Shown: positions 1-10,797 of the stretch, in pieces | How positions within the stretch are numbered: the stretch's first letter is position 1 | Layout of the letters: each line of letters begins with the position of its first letter | Source: Synaphobranchus kaupii | Taxonomy: Eukaryota > Chordata > Actinopteri > Anguilliformes > Synaphobranchidae | Reading direction: 5' to 3' | NCBI GenBank assembly: GCA_029718625.1 | Contig: CM056378.1 | Span: forward strand, 66,983,027-67,047,026 | Length of the DNA: 64,000 bases | Made by a program: the position numbers and the translations under genes | Notes under the pieces: generated by a model | The model's database searches: none | Seen by the model: only the letters and a program-made list of their open reading frames with translations | Told to the model about the DNA's origin: nothing

Positions 1-309
1 AAAGCACAGAATGAATAAAATGTATTATTATTATTATTAATTTTTTTAAATTTAGTTTATTTGACAGGGACAATGCTCAACAAATACATTGTGCCAGATA
101 TAGCTCAGAGCTAATTTTCATCTGTAGTCCCTGAGGGAAGGGTGATAACAGACAACATGGGAACATCTATAAGAATTGCAAAAGTACAATACAAGATACA
201 ATACAACTCTAATCTACAATGCAAACATTACAAATGGTAAATAAAATAAAAGCATTTTAGTCTAAAACCATTAACATTTCGATAACATTCCATATCATAT
301 CACACGCAT

Positions 310-445
310 ACCCCCCCTTCCCCCGCGCACGTACACACCCGCACACACACACACATACCCACACACACTCATGCACGCACACACACACGCACACACACAT
401 ACGCACACATACATGCACGCACACACTCCCACATGCACACAACAA
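310..445. repeat. imperfect CA/GT microsatellite
   Basis: Alternating CA with scattered CG, TA and CC interruptions lies in the 3' UTR of the truncated LINE. The short antisense frames rich in Val-Cys here are artefacts of the repeat. Confidence 0.9.
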
Positions 446-460
446 ATCATCATACAGCAA

Positions 461-1474
461 CTAATGGTTGCAGGACTGTCTTTCTTTCAGCCATTTTTTG
501 ATACTAAATTTAAAACTCGTAAGTGTACTGCACTCTCTGATATTAGATGGCAAGATGTTCCACTGTTCAGAGGCCTTAATTGAGAAAGCTGTCTTGCCAA
601 AACTTGTGGATCGAAATCCAACATAGCAATCTCCCCTTGTGGAGGATCTGGTTGATCTTATACCATTTCTAGAATGTGTAACGCAATCTTTAAGTGGTGG
701 TGGGGCCAGATCATGAAAAATCTTATAAAGCAGACAGACATTAGCCAAAAACAGAAAATTTTCAGATGTCAGTAAATTGTACTTCTTAATGATATTACAA
801 TGATGGTAAGAAGTAGGTTTTTTGTCCAATACCTTTAATGTCTGTTTATAGAGTTTATGAATTGGTTGCATTGCTGTACTACTTGCCTGAGACCAGGTCG
901 TGACACAGTAGGAAAGGTGAGATAGTATCATAGAGTACATGTATAATTTTGCTGCATCTGTACTTAGTTGACTGCGAATAAATTTAAATTGAGCTAAGTT
1001 ATATTTGACAGTCCTAACAATTCTTTTTATATGTTTCTTAAAAGTCAAATTACTATCAATAATTATACCCAAGTATTTAAATTGGTTGACCACTTCCAAC
1101 CGCTGTCCTTTCACTACGATGTCAGGGACATCATTTTTTCTTTTCGAAAAGAACATACTAACAGTTTTAGAGGTATTCAATGTCAGGCAAGATTGGTCTA
1201 GCCACTTAGTAATTTTCTCCATTGCCACTTTAAGCACAGATACAGCTTGATATTTAGTCTTCGCATGTACATAGATGACTGTGTCATCTGCGTACATTTG
1301 CATTTTAACCTCTGGAGCCACAGATGGCAGGTCATTTATGTATACACTAAATAATAGTGGACCTAAAATGGAACCTTGAGGAACCCCTATAGAGCCGTCT
1401 AGAGAGGGGGATAAATGTCTATTAACTCCAGTACAGTGCTTTCTGTTGGTCAAATATGACCTCATCAGTTTCAT
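461..1474 (-). CDS. LINE reverse transcriptase, C-terminal part
   Basis: A 337-codon open frame covers the second half of a non-LTR reverse transcriptase. Near its start is the fish LINE signature GVPQGSILGPLLF (residues about 31-43), followed by the catalytic YADD (about 61-64). The thumb-like region has FKYLGIII, and the tail is of the SEQWNILPSNIR...F type shared by CR1, L2 and jockey elements. The first residue is simply where the truncated copy begins, not a real start codon. The frame has no internal stop, so the insertion is fairly young. It cannot retrotranspose itself because the endonuclease is missing. Confidence 0.8.
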   Translation of the reverse strand: MKLMRSYLTNRKHCTGVNRHLSPSLDGSIGVPQGSILGPLLFSVYINDLPSVAPEVKMQMYADDTVIYVHAKTKYQAVSVLKVAMEKITKWLDQSCLTLNTSKTVSMFFSKRKNDVPDIVVKGQRLEVVNQFKYLGIIIDSNLTFKKHIKRIVRTVKYNLAQFKFIRSQLSTDAAKLYMYSMILSHLSYCVTTWSQASSTAMQPIHKLYKQTLKVLDKKPTSYHHCNIIKKYNLLTSENFLFLANVCLLYKIFHDLAPPPLKDCVTHSRNGIRSTRSSTRGDCYVGFRSTSFGKTAFSIKASEQWNILPSNIRECSTLTSFKFSIKKWLKERQSCNH

Positions 1475-1477
1475 TGT

Positions 1478-2477
1478 ATTATGTATTTATTGATTTATTT
1501 ATTTGGAATATTTGGATTTTTATCAAAACCTGTGTGGTCCTACAGAGCATAGATATCATTGTGTTCACAAAATTCTGTTCGCAAATATCATAACTATTAT
1601 TATGTTAAGAAAATTAGTACTATTACTTATTTTCCATCAACTGACCCACAAACATGTCTGGATACGTTTGTAAAAATGCTATATGTACGCTATTTTAAAA
1701 ATATTACTTATTTTTATCTGCATTTATTTATTCATCTTTCTATTTATTCATTCATCTTTCTCTATTGTACATGATGTTTCTTGATATAAATGTCTGCTTG
1801 TGAATTGTAAAGAAATCTGTAGCAGCAGTTAACATTTTAAAACCTGTACATTTTCTAAAGTAAACTTGCCAACAAAGTATAACCATATACTTTCTGGAGT
1901 GTAATTATTCATCAACTGTTAAAAACATTAATTGAAATCATATGTTGTTCCATGAGGCACAATCTCTTCAGATGAAGAAACACAGGGCCAAGTTGCATTA
2001 AACAATTTAGGAAAGTTTGGATAGCATTGCTTTGGACTAGAGCTAGGTTATTTAGTGTGAGCTACGATAGGCAATATTGTTAGTTGTAACTTGGCCACAT
2101 TTTGATATCAAGACTTTTAAAGGCAGGCCTAGGTTTTGCAAGTTGGAATTAAGAACTTATGGACAGCGCTATGTAGGCTATGCGTGAGTAACTTGGCTTT
2201 TTTTATGTCATAGACGTTTTTGTTCAGATATCACTTATTTTTGGTAGCTAATGATGAACGATGCATGAAGATAATGACATCGAGAGAGACATGCATACAG
2301 AATAGTACATGCATTCCAAATAAATGCATGCAAACATTCGCGTAACCATAACGCCCTCTACTGACGAGAACGATAACATTTCTCCTATTAGCGATAGCCC
2401 ACAATTACATTAAAAGAGTTTGTAGATGAGTTGTATTTAAAGTCTAATGAAATACAATGAACAGCACCACCTGAACT
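1478..2477. other. non-coding spacer
   Basis: AT-rich sequence between two LINEs. I see no gene, no paired terminal repeats and no recognisable RNA. A 71-codon frame at 1559-1774 is low complexity and is not supported. Confidence 0.6.
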
Positions 2478-5400
2478 ATGGATCATGAAGAAGCATGTAA
2501 ATTAATTAACCAAGGCTCTCGGCGCATGCTCTGCTGCGACGACACTGTCTGTACGCCTGTTTGCCTCACATCGGTGTGTTGTATGTCTAACGTCAGTCAA
2601 ACTTCTAGACAAACGTCTAGTTTGTATTGTTTCTTTAGTAACGTTACTGTTCGTCGCTATTTGTCGTTATGTTTATTAAACTGTACAAAGCGATCGGGAT
2701 TGCATTCATCGCTCTGTGGATTATCACCAGGGAGAGTTGCGCTTTACCACCTGAGTCACGCGGCAACTATGGACTCACCTATAGCCGAGAAAATCTGCTA
2801 CAACTCCGATCTGCCATGCCCTGTGGAATTAAACCATCCAGTGTCCTCCCGGCGGAGATCCGACGGAGGAAAAGGGGGAAGCGGGGTGGGGTGCGCACCA
2901 AGTTGAGGAATCGACCGTATAAACCCCGTCTCCCATCCATCATCCTGTCCAATGTACGGTCTCTCCGGAACAAAATGGATTTACTCCATGCAAAATGCCG
3001 AGCAGATAGGACCTACAGGGAGGCCTGCATCATCGCCTTGACCGAGACCTGGCTGGACGAGACTGTCCCCGACCCCGAGGTACACCTCGACAACTTCACC
3101 ATCTTCAGGGCAGACCGTACGAAGGCATCGGGTAAGGAGAGAGGTGGAGGGGTCTGCATGTATGTCAACAACCGGTGGTGTAATAACATCAAAATCCACA
3201 GCACGGCCTGTACTCCTAACGTAGAGATGCTGACACTATCCCTTCGCCCGTTTCATCTCCCAAGGGAATTTCCCACTGTTGTTATTATCTGTATTTATAT
3301 TCCACCTAGCGCTAACATCAACGCCGCAGCCGAGCTAGTAGCTAACGACGCTAATAGCATTCAGGGGAAATATCCTGATGCCCCTGTGTTCATTGTTGGT
3401 GATTTTAACAGCTGCAGACTCGACAGTGTCTTGCCTTCATTTCAACAATATGTGGACATTCCAACAAGGAAGGGAAACATTCTGGACTTATGCTATGGCA
3501 ATATTACCGGCGCATACATCTCCCGTGCTCACCCACCACTCGGCTTCTCAGATCACAACACTGTAATTATTCTTCCGCATTACAGACCGGTACTGAAACG
3601 TCACAAACCACAGACCTACAGCGCCCTCCAGTGGACGGAGGACAACATTGCAAGTCTGCAGGGCTCACTTGCCTGTACAGACTGGGACATCTTTGTTGAC
3701 AGCTTAAATGAGAGGGTCTCTATCATCACTGATTACATTAAGTTCTGTATTCACACAACCATACCAGTTAAAATATTCAAAAAATATCCGAACACCAAAC
3801 CCTGGATTACCCATCACATCAATCAAAGGCTAAGGGAAAGACAGGAAGCCTTTAAAAGGCAGGACTGGGTTTCACTCAAAATCATAAGCCGTCAAGTCAA
3901 GAAAGATATCCTCCAAGCCAAACTCAAATACAAAGAAAAACTGGAACAGGAATTCAGCACCATGAACACCAAAGAAGCTTTCCAAAAAGTAAAAACACTC
4001 ACTGGATACGACTCAAAACCCATGCCATCTGCAATAACCGACCCCCTCTCCTTCGCTGAAGACCTGAACATCTTTTACGCCCGGTTTGACACCACCAACT
4101 GCTCGGAGGAGTGCAAGGCGCTGTTGGAGACTCTACCCATCCCGGAGCCAGCGCACCCTGCCCCCTTCACAGTGGAGGAGGTGCGCCGGCAGCTGAGCCG
4201 GTGCAAACCAGGCAAGGCTCCGGGGCCAGACGGCATCCAGGCGCGGGTACTGAAGGAGTGCGCAGCGGAGCTCGCTCCCATCATGCACTCCCTCTTCTGG
4301 GAATCCTACAAGACCGCCTCAGTGCCCATCTTCTGGAAAACATCCTCCATCATACCGGTGCCCAAGAAACCCCATCCGTCAGAATTAAATCATTACCGGC
4401 CTGTTGCACTCACATCCATACCCATGAAATGCCTGGAGAAACTGGTAATGAACATCCTCCATCCAGTCGTCAGACCACATCTGGACCCCAACCAGTTTGC
4501 CTACAGGGTCAAAAGGGGTACTGAGGATGCTGTGGCATGCCTCCTCCACTCCCTCCTACAACACCTTGAAGCCTCCAGGAATTTCGCCAGACTCCTCTTC
4601 ATCGACTTCAGTTCTGCCTTCAATAACATCCAGCGCCACCAGATGATCCAGAAACTCCACCACTTCGACGTCCCCCCTCTTCTCATCCACTGGGTGCACA
4701 GTTTCCTCAGTGACAGACCTCAAACAGTCAGAGTGGGTACTACAACATCCTCCATCACCATCACCAACACCGGAGCCCCACAAGGTTGTGTCCTGAGCCC
4801 CTTCCTGTTTACTCTCTACACCAATGACTGTGTCAGCCCCTCACCCATCACTACATACCTCAAATACTCGGACGATACTGTCATACTTGCACTCCTCACT
4901 GACAATAACTCGGTTGCAGGCTATCAAGACTCTATCTCCCATTTCACTCAATGGTGCCTGAACAACCACCTGCCACTGAACGTGGCTAAGACAAAAGAAC
5001 TGGTATTCACCCCGAGCACACTCAGCGCAGCTCACAACTACATCCACAATCTTACCTACATCAACAACGAAGCTGTGGAGATGGTAGAGAGCTACAAATA
5101 CCTTGGACTCACCCTGGACAATAAACTGAGCTTTAATCAACACACCACTGACATCCATAAACGCAGCCAACAAAGGCTCTCTGCCATCCGCAAACTCAGA
5201 GCACTCTCCGTTGCCCCCCACCTTCTGCTGCTGCTCTACAAGAGCATCATCCAGCCCATTCTCCTCTACTGCTCCCCCTGTTTCTTCAACATGCTCACTG
5301 CCCCTAACAAAAACAAACTCCTACGCATCACACACAACGCCACAAAAATCATCGGCCTCCCCACTCCCAATCTATCAGACCTCAACAGCAAAGCCATCAC

Positions 5401-5790
5401 ACGCAAAGCACGCACCATAGCACATGATCCCAGTCACCCCCTCAATCCATGTTTCACTCTGCTCCCATCAGGCCGCAGATATAGAGCCCTGGCCTGGAAA
5501 CGGGCCCGTTTCAGTAAGAGCTTTGTTCCCTCTGCCATAACACTCCTCAACAAAACTCCCCGACAACCTCCCTAACCATAATATGTTATGTGTATAAGTG
5601 TATGAATATGTGTGTGTATATGTGAAAATACGGTGGTGATGGAATTGTATGGTAAATGTAGGTGACTTAGGTAAACATATATGTGTGTAAATGTAGCTGG
5701 GAAGGGGAATGTTTCATGTGTGGCGCTGTACAGCTGTGGAAATGAATTTCCTGTAAAGGACAATAAAATAATCTATCTATCTATCTATAG
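2478..5790 (+). mobile_element. near-complete LINE of the L2/CR1 group
   Basis: A LINE with a full endonuclease-reverse transcriptase gene and a 3' end typical of this fish group: AATTTCCTGTAAAGG, then AATAAA at 5762-5767, then an (ATCT)n tail to about 5790. The 5' boundary is not visible; the coding part starts near 2669 and 2478 is a loose outer limit. No flanking target duplication could be fixed because the 5' end is unclear. Confidence 0.8.
2669..5575 (+). CDS. LINE ORF2: AP endonuclease and reverse transcriptase
   Basis: The 968-codon frame has no stop. An APE-type endonuclease covers about residues 90-300, with the ALTETWLDE motif, GDFNS (about 244) and SDHN (about 294), which supply acid and histidine active-site residues. 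The RT domain follows: GKAPGPDG, then NHYRPVALTS, FIDFSSAFN, GAPQGCVLSP (about 702) and YSDD (about 732-735) in place of the commoner YADD/FADD. The C-terminal part has ESYKYLGLTLD and a final Arg-rich tail. The enzyme nicks target DNA and copies LINE RNA there. The start at 2669 is the first ATG in frame; a Met near residue 50 is an alternative. This is the best candidate in the window for an intact gene. Confidence 0.85.
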   Translation: MFIKLYKAIGIAFIALWIITRESCALPPESRGNYGLTYSRENLLQLRSAMPCGIKPSSVLPAEIRRRKRGKRGGVRTKLRNRPYKPRLPSIILSNVRSLRNKMDLLHAKCRADRTYREACIIALTETWLDETVPDPEVHLDNFTIFRADRTKASGKERGGGVCMYVNNRWCNNIKIHSTACTPNVEMLTLSLRPFHLPREFPTVVIICIYIPPSANINAAAELVANDANSIQGKYPDAPVFIVGDFNSCRLDSVLPSFQQYVDIPTRKGNILDLCYGNITGAYISRAHPPLGFSDHNTVIILPHYRPVLKRHKPQTYSALQWTEDNIASLQGSLACTDWDIFVDSLNERVSIITDYIKFCIHTTIPVKIFKKYPNTKPWITHHINQRLRERQEAFKRQDWVSLKIISRQVKKDILQAKLKYKEKLEQEFSTMNTKEAFQKVKTLTGYDSKPMPSAITDPLSFAEDLNIFYARFDTTNCSEECKALLETLPIPEPAHPAPFTVEEVRRQLSRCKPGKAPGPDGIQARVLKECAAELAPIMHSLFWESYKTASVPIFWKTSSIIPVPKKPHPSELNHYRPVALTSIPMKCLEKLVMNILHPVVRPHLDPNQFAYRVKRGTEDAVACLLHSLLQHLEASRNFARLLFIDFSSAFNNIQRHQMIQKLHHFDVPPLLIHWVHSFLSDRPQTVRVGTTTSSITITNTGAPQGCVLSPFLFTLYTNDCVSPSPITTYLKYSDDTVILALLTDNNSVAGYQDSISHFTQWCLNNHLPLNVAKTKELVFTPSTLSAAHNYIHNLTYINNEAVEMVESYKYLGLTLDNKLSFNQHTTDIHKRSQQRLSAIRKLRALSVAPHLLLLLYKSIIQPILLYCSPCFFNMLTAPNKNKLLRITHNATKIIGLPTPNLSDLNSKAITRKARTIAHDPSHPLNPCFTLLPSGRRYRALAWKRARFSKSFVPSAITLLNKTPRQPP

Positions 5791-5855
5791 AAATAACGTT
5801 AGGCTATTCAACACTGGCTTGTCGGATGCGTAACTCCAAGCTTCCATGTCTGGGC

Positions 5856-6895
5856 TACATTACATTACATTACATTTATTTAGCAGACGCTTTTATCCAA
5901 AGCGACGTACAGTAAGTGCGTACAGAGACATCATCAAGATCTACAGAACAGACAAGGCAAAGCACATCCTTCGCATAATGTAGCAGCTATCCCTAGCAAT
6001 GAAGGTCGACTGTAGTTCACAGTAAGCTGTGGGCAAATCAGCAACACCACACTTCCATTCCAAATACTAGTATAAACTATAATAAACAGACAGGAAAACA
6101 CAGGGAACTAGTAAACAGGGAACTGATATTCCTAGGTGAGGATATCAGTCAAGGTTGAGTCTGAAGAGGTGTGTCTTCAGGCCTCGACGGAATGCAGGCA
6201 GGGTTGGAGTAGAACGTAGGGGAATGGGAAGTTCATTCCACCACTGAGGAGCTAATGTGGAAAAACTCCGCAGTCGGAACAAGCGAGAACCTTTGACACG
6301 GAGGGGGGGAAGTGCCAGTCGCCCTGCTGTAGAAGAGCGAAGTGGTCGAGCAGGAACATAGTTCTGGATTAAGTCCTGCAGGTAGGCGGGGACTGTCCTA
6401 TTGGCTGCAGTGTACGCCAGGGTCAGAACTTTGAACCTGATCCTGGCTGCAACTGGCAGCCAGTGGAGAGACCTCAGCAGGGGGGTTACATGGGAAAATT
6501 TCGGGAGGTTGAACACAAGCCGGGCAGCTGCATTCTGGATGAGTTGAAGAGGCAGAATGGCGCAGGCCGGTAGGCTTGCGAGCAGGGAGTTGCAGTAGTC
6601 CAGGCGTGAGGTGACCATGGTCTGGACAAGAAGCTGGGTGGAGTAGGTGGTCAGGTACGGTCGAATCCTCCTGATGTTGTACAGGAGGAACCTGCAGGAC
6701 CGTGCCGTCGCCCTGATGTGCTCTTTGAAGTCCAGCCGGTCGTCCAGGACCACCCCCAGGTTCCTTGCAGAGCGGGAGGCAGCCACCACGGTCCCATCAA
6801 CGGTGATGGAGAGGTCATGTAGTGGGGAGGTCTTGTACGGCATGAAGAGGAGCTCTGTCTTGTCAAGGTTGGCTACGAGCTGCCGAACCTCATAA
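5856..6895 (-). mobile_element. 5'-truncated L2 LINE with (TGTAA)n tail
   Basis: On the minus strand the coding region ends at 6145. The 3' tail follows, holding the conserved fish L2 stem CGCTTTGGATAAAAGCGTCTG and a terminal AAATAAATGTAATG repeat (plus strand about 5856-5877). The same 3' tail is shared with many fish SINEs in general. The 5' end is cut at about 6895. Confidence 0.9.
6145..6895 (-). pseudogene. L2 reverse transcriptase, C-terminal fragment
   Basis: An open frame of about 250 codons encodes the end of an L2-type RT. Recognisable blocks are SARNLGVVLDD, RLDYCNSLLASLP, LQLIQNAAARLVF, LRSLHWLPVAARI and a final WNELPIPLRS. The frame runs upstream of the Met at 6843 to the truncation point near 6895. 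The catalytic palm with its Asp pair is missing, so the fragment cannot act as a polymerase. Confidence 0.9.
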
Positions 6896-9200
6896 GCACA
6901 GCATAATACCTTTGCGTTTTTTTTTTTTTTCCCGGTAGTGCAGTCTAACGTTGTCTGCGGGAAATCTTTTGGTATCGGACCATGTAGCTAGGTTTAGTTT
7001 AGTTTTCTGTAGTGCAATGGATGTAAGGCATGTTGATTCGCTTCGTAGTAGCCTAGCTTGTACCTGCTTCCTGACTAGCAGCTGACTGACGTTTCACTGG
7101 CAAAACTAACGTTGTCTAACAAGCTTAATTGGACAACGCATATTTCCCAGGAATCTTAGCCAGCAAGAAAACAATAGATACTACTAAGAAAGTAGCCTAT
7201 AGTAGTAGTAGCCTAGAGATTATTCTTCTGATTATAATTATAATTAAAATTGTTTGCAGGAACATACATTGTCTGCAGAGCAGGGGCGCCGGAAATGGGG
7301 GGGCCAAGGGGCCATTGGCCCCACAGAACTATATACTAACTAGAAAGGCAGAAGCCTTCTCAAAACGGCACCGTTTCAACGGCCCAAAGTTTTTCCTCTG
7401 ATTGGCCAACGTGACCTGTCACGTGAAGGTGGTCATTTTCTCCCTTTTCAGTAATGGCTGCCGTTGTAACTCTAGTTAGCGAACATAGACATGTATAGCA
7501 ACGACTGCAAAGTTATGCTCCCGAATAAATAAGCAAAATGAAAGGTAACTTTGTTAGCTACCGTTAGCTAAGTTAGCTCGCAGTAGCAGCCAGAGGCCTA
7601 GAAAGGACATGCTATCACAAAAGCCTGTTGATAATACACCAATAGTAGCTCCATGCACATTTAAAAGAAAATAAGCCAGGCATAGCATAACGTTAGTTAT
7701 ACTTTAGAACATATTTGGCTAATCTTAACGTAACCCCCTCGAAACTGCAATGGACATAACGTTATCACGATAACCTTCCAATATCAACGTTATAGACTAC
7801 TGCACTTTAAGACCGTATAAACGGGGCACAAGTGTCTGCTATGCGTTAAGATAAAAAATAATAATAATATAATAATGTATGTTATAAATAGCCTATGTCT
7901 ATGTTCATAGACATCCTATATATAGCTACGCTGTATGTGTAGCCTACGTTATGTCGTGAGTGAATAACTTTTTTCCTGGTTACATTGGTTCAGTTCAACA
8001 AGTTACTCCTACGACGAGGGTGATGCAGGAAAATAAACAGACCTAACAGCAAAGCATATTTGTGGTTAAAGACAAGCAGGCTAACCTAACGTTGTCAAAA
8101 AAATTCTTCTTATCGTGAAAATATTTAATTTTTTTCCACAGGGTTTCCGCACTGTTATGGTTAATTATGATTCAGGCTTGGCAAAACTGGTATGCAGTAA
8201 CAACAATGCTATCACATATTTTATAACTCTAGAGATCTATACCTTGCCAAAAATCACTATGAGCATTATTCCCCTCAGATGGTACCGACCAACCCTACTG
8301 GCTCACGGACTACTAGGAGTACGAATGATATATTATAATTTTTGATGTAAAAAATTATACCTAACACATAAAAGAGAAAACCTCTGTATCTATCTGTATG
8401 TCTGGTGCACAGCAGCCAACAGGTGGCACGCAATGTGCGCACACGCGCACGCAAGCATTAATTAGGTATAGGGCAGACTAAATGGCCAATTAGTGATTGT
8501 GTGCTCCAACTAGTCCATCTGATTATTAACTCATCACCCATGGTAAGGATAAGCCACAAATCAGCTGTGGAGACTGCCACCTACAAGTTCATAACAGTGT
8601 CATCTTCAGAGATATATGTAGGAAACTTCATCTGTAAACAGAGGGATATTGAGGCTCCAACATTATATAATCCTGACCATGTATGACTATTCAGGAGGTT
8701 TGGGGGAAGGGCTAAAGCGCTTCAAAAACAGCATGTTATCTAACCCTAACCCTCATATGACAACAATCCAGATGTATTTGGTAGGTAAAATAATGTCTAC
8801 ACTAGCGCAAATCCAAACGTATGACTGTGATTAGGAAAAACATCAATACCTTGAAGGATTTTTCCCACCAAATAAGCAAAAAATCAAAAGACTTGATTTT
8901 ATCCAGGCTGGAATCTCAAAGGGTCTCAGAAACTACACCTCAAAAAGGCTGTAGCCAGACAGAGGTGAAAATGAAAGTTTGTCGTAGGACAAAACTAAAG
9001 ACATTTTTGGAAAGGCCTTGACCTGGAGAGTAACATATGTCAATTATTTTGCCCTGACACTCCAGGGGACTCAGTAGCGCCCCCTAGAAGGGCAAAACTG
9101 GCCAAACTTCAAATGCTTCTAATTCTGGAACCAATAGACATATTGGGTAGATATTTAACAGGATGATTAACAAACTAGTCTTTCATAAATAATGTCAGAG
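6896..9200. other. non-coding spacer
   Basis: Contains a T run at 6917-6930 and a CpG-poor, AT-rich stretch. Short frames are scattered and have no recognisable domains. I see no terminal repeats that would define an element. Part of 8860-9190 looks like old dispersed repeat by its texture, but I cannot assign it. Confidence 0.55.
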
Positions 9201-10280
9201 TGTTAGGATCCTGTAATCTGTCTGTTTATTCTTTATTATTTTTCCTGTTCTTTCCCTCGCGATTGTCAGTCCGCGTTCCATGTTTCTGAGATTCCACCCC
9301 GTCTTTGTCATTGCACTATTCGGGTGATTTTGGGAACATTCGGGTTTCCTCTTTATTTTGTATATCTTGTTTTCTTCCTTCTGGCTTTATTTATATTTGT
9401 ATATGATACTAATGTACTAATCATACTAACTGTTAGATTACATTTAATACTAACCTGCTAACAAACTAACATTAGGGTTTTAGAGTTCGCTATTAACATT
9501 ACTAATTACTAATTCATCTTGAGTTTCTACCTGCAGCTGTCATTTCCCTTTTCGTTATCCTATCCCTGTATCTATCCGTGATTTCACATTCTCTGCACGT
9601 GTGTCCACTTTTGTGGTCCTCCCCTCTGAGCTGTGCACTTGTTTACCTGCTAACCCCAGGCCGTTTGTTATCATTGTGTCTATGTGTATTCCAGTCCGTG
9701 TCTTACGTTTCCCCCATCATTGTTTTATTGGTCCTTGTTAACCCTCATTGTTCTCACCTGTGTACTCTCCCATTTCCCATCCCCTTCACACCTGATTCCT
9801 TTTGTGTAATTTTCTCCTTGTGTATTTAAACCCTGTTATTTCAGTCTGTCTTCGCGAGTTCCTTACCCATAGTTTTGCTTCTGTGTTGCCTTGTTTTTTT
9901 CCGAGATTCTGCCCGAGTTGTTCTGTTTATTCCGAGTATCTGTTTTCTAGTTTTTTTGTTTCCCTCGTCCGTTACCTGTTGTTGTTTTATTTCTGTTTTG
10001 TTTTGTTTTTGTTCCTCCTCTGCCTCCCCGGTTTTGACCCCTGCCTGTGTTCTCGTGACCCTGGTTTTGGATCCTGCTTTTGTACCTTTGCTGTGCCTTC
10101 CCGGTTTGACCCCTGCCTGTTCCTTGACCACTCTTTGGACTGTGCTTTGTACCGTTTCCCTGTCTCCCCGGTTTTTGACCCAGCCTGTTTACCACGGATT
10201 GCTGCCTTGCCCGTTATTAAACTTTGGTTTTTTTCTTACTCCTGCCTGCGTTTGGGTCCTTCCCCCACCAACACCTAACA
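9201..10280 (+). mobile_element. solo LTR, family A, plus orientation
   Basis: A 1080-bp unit begins TGTTAG and ends CTAACA, a short inverted terminal repeat with the TG...CA ends of an LTR. It is flanked on both sides by the same 5 bp, CAGAG (9196-9200 and 10281-10285). Inside are a TATTTAAA promoter box at 9822-9829 and an ATTAAA polyadenylation signal at 10216-10221, in the order expected for U3-R-U5. No internal retroviral sequence lies next to it, so this is a solo LTR left by LTR-LTR recombination. A second copy is at 54527-55580. Confidence 0.9.
9822..9829 (+). promoter_or_regulatory. LTR TATA box
   Basis: TATTTAAA lies about 620 bp into the solo LTR, upstream of the ATTAAA signal. 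It is placed as a retroelement core promoter would be. Confidence 0.5.
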
Positions 10281-10285
10281 CAGAG

Positions 10286-10797
10286 CCAGCCTTCAAGCTC
10301 TAACAGAAGGGCCTGAATAAAATGTTTGATGCTTAATCATTTGATACTTTGATGATTCAATTAGATGATCAATTGCGATTTTAACTGATGCTATAGTGAA
10401 CGTACATTTTAAGCCCCCGGTCAATAGGATTAGTATTTTTTTAGTTATTAGTACTAATAGTTTAGAACTACAATTCCCAAAAAACCCGAGAGCTCTACGT
10501 AATGGATGGCCTGTGAAAAGATGGCGCCATCTGTAGTCCGTTTAGGGTTAGGGTTCGGATGGGTCGCCCCATGTAGGGGACAGTATTATAAATGAATTGA
10601 GATTGTGGGATTTTGACCATATCCGACATAAACTGTTTGCTTTTTTGTGACTGAATAAACTTTTCCACATGTTTTTTGTGTCCCTATTAACATATTTAGC
10701 GGTTATCGCCATCAACCAACTGCATAGTAGCTACTCAAAAGTCACTCGTCTGGTAAAGAAAATTTGCTAGCCGCCTAGCTAGCAACCGAAAAGTAGC
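10286..10797. other. non-coding spacer
   Basis: About 500 bp between the solo LTR and the retrovirus. It contains a TATAAA-like box (about 10587) and an AATAAA (about 10655) in LTR-like order, but no boundaries or target duplication could be found, so no element is called. Confidence 0.45.

Larger units (their letters stand above)
41..1477 (-). mobile_element. 5'-truncated LINE (jockey superfamily)
   Basis: The element reads right to left. Its coding part ends at 461 and its 3' UTR runs to about 41, closing with an AATAAA-like AAATAAACTAAA stretch and a run of A, next to an (ATT)n repeat at 24-40 that may be its tail. The 5' end is lost at about 1477, so the endonuclease and the first RT motifs are absent, as usual for LINE insertions. 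Which clade within the jockey/CR1/L2 group is not resolved. Confidence 0.8.

Noticed and set aside
257..583. Cys/Val- and His/Thr-rich small ORFs
   Set aside because: They translate a CA microsatellite.
9578..10303. Overlapping hydrophobic ORFs of 83-158 codons
   Set aside because: They lie within the solo LTR, show pyrimidine-rich composition bias, and have no conserved motif.
10546..10560. TTAGGGTTAGGG telomere-like motif
   Set aside because: Only about two repeat units; not a telomere or interstitial array.
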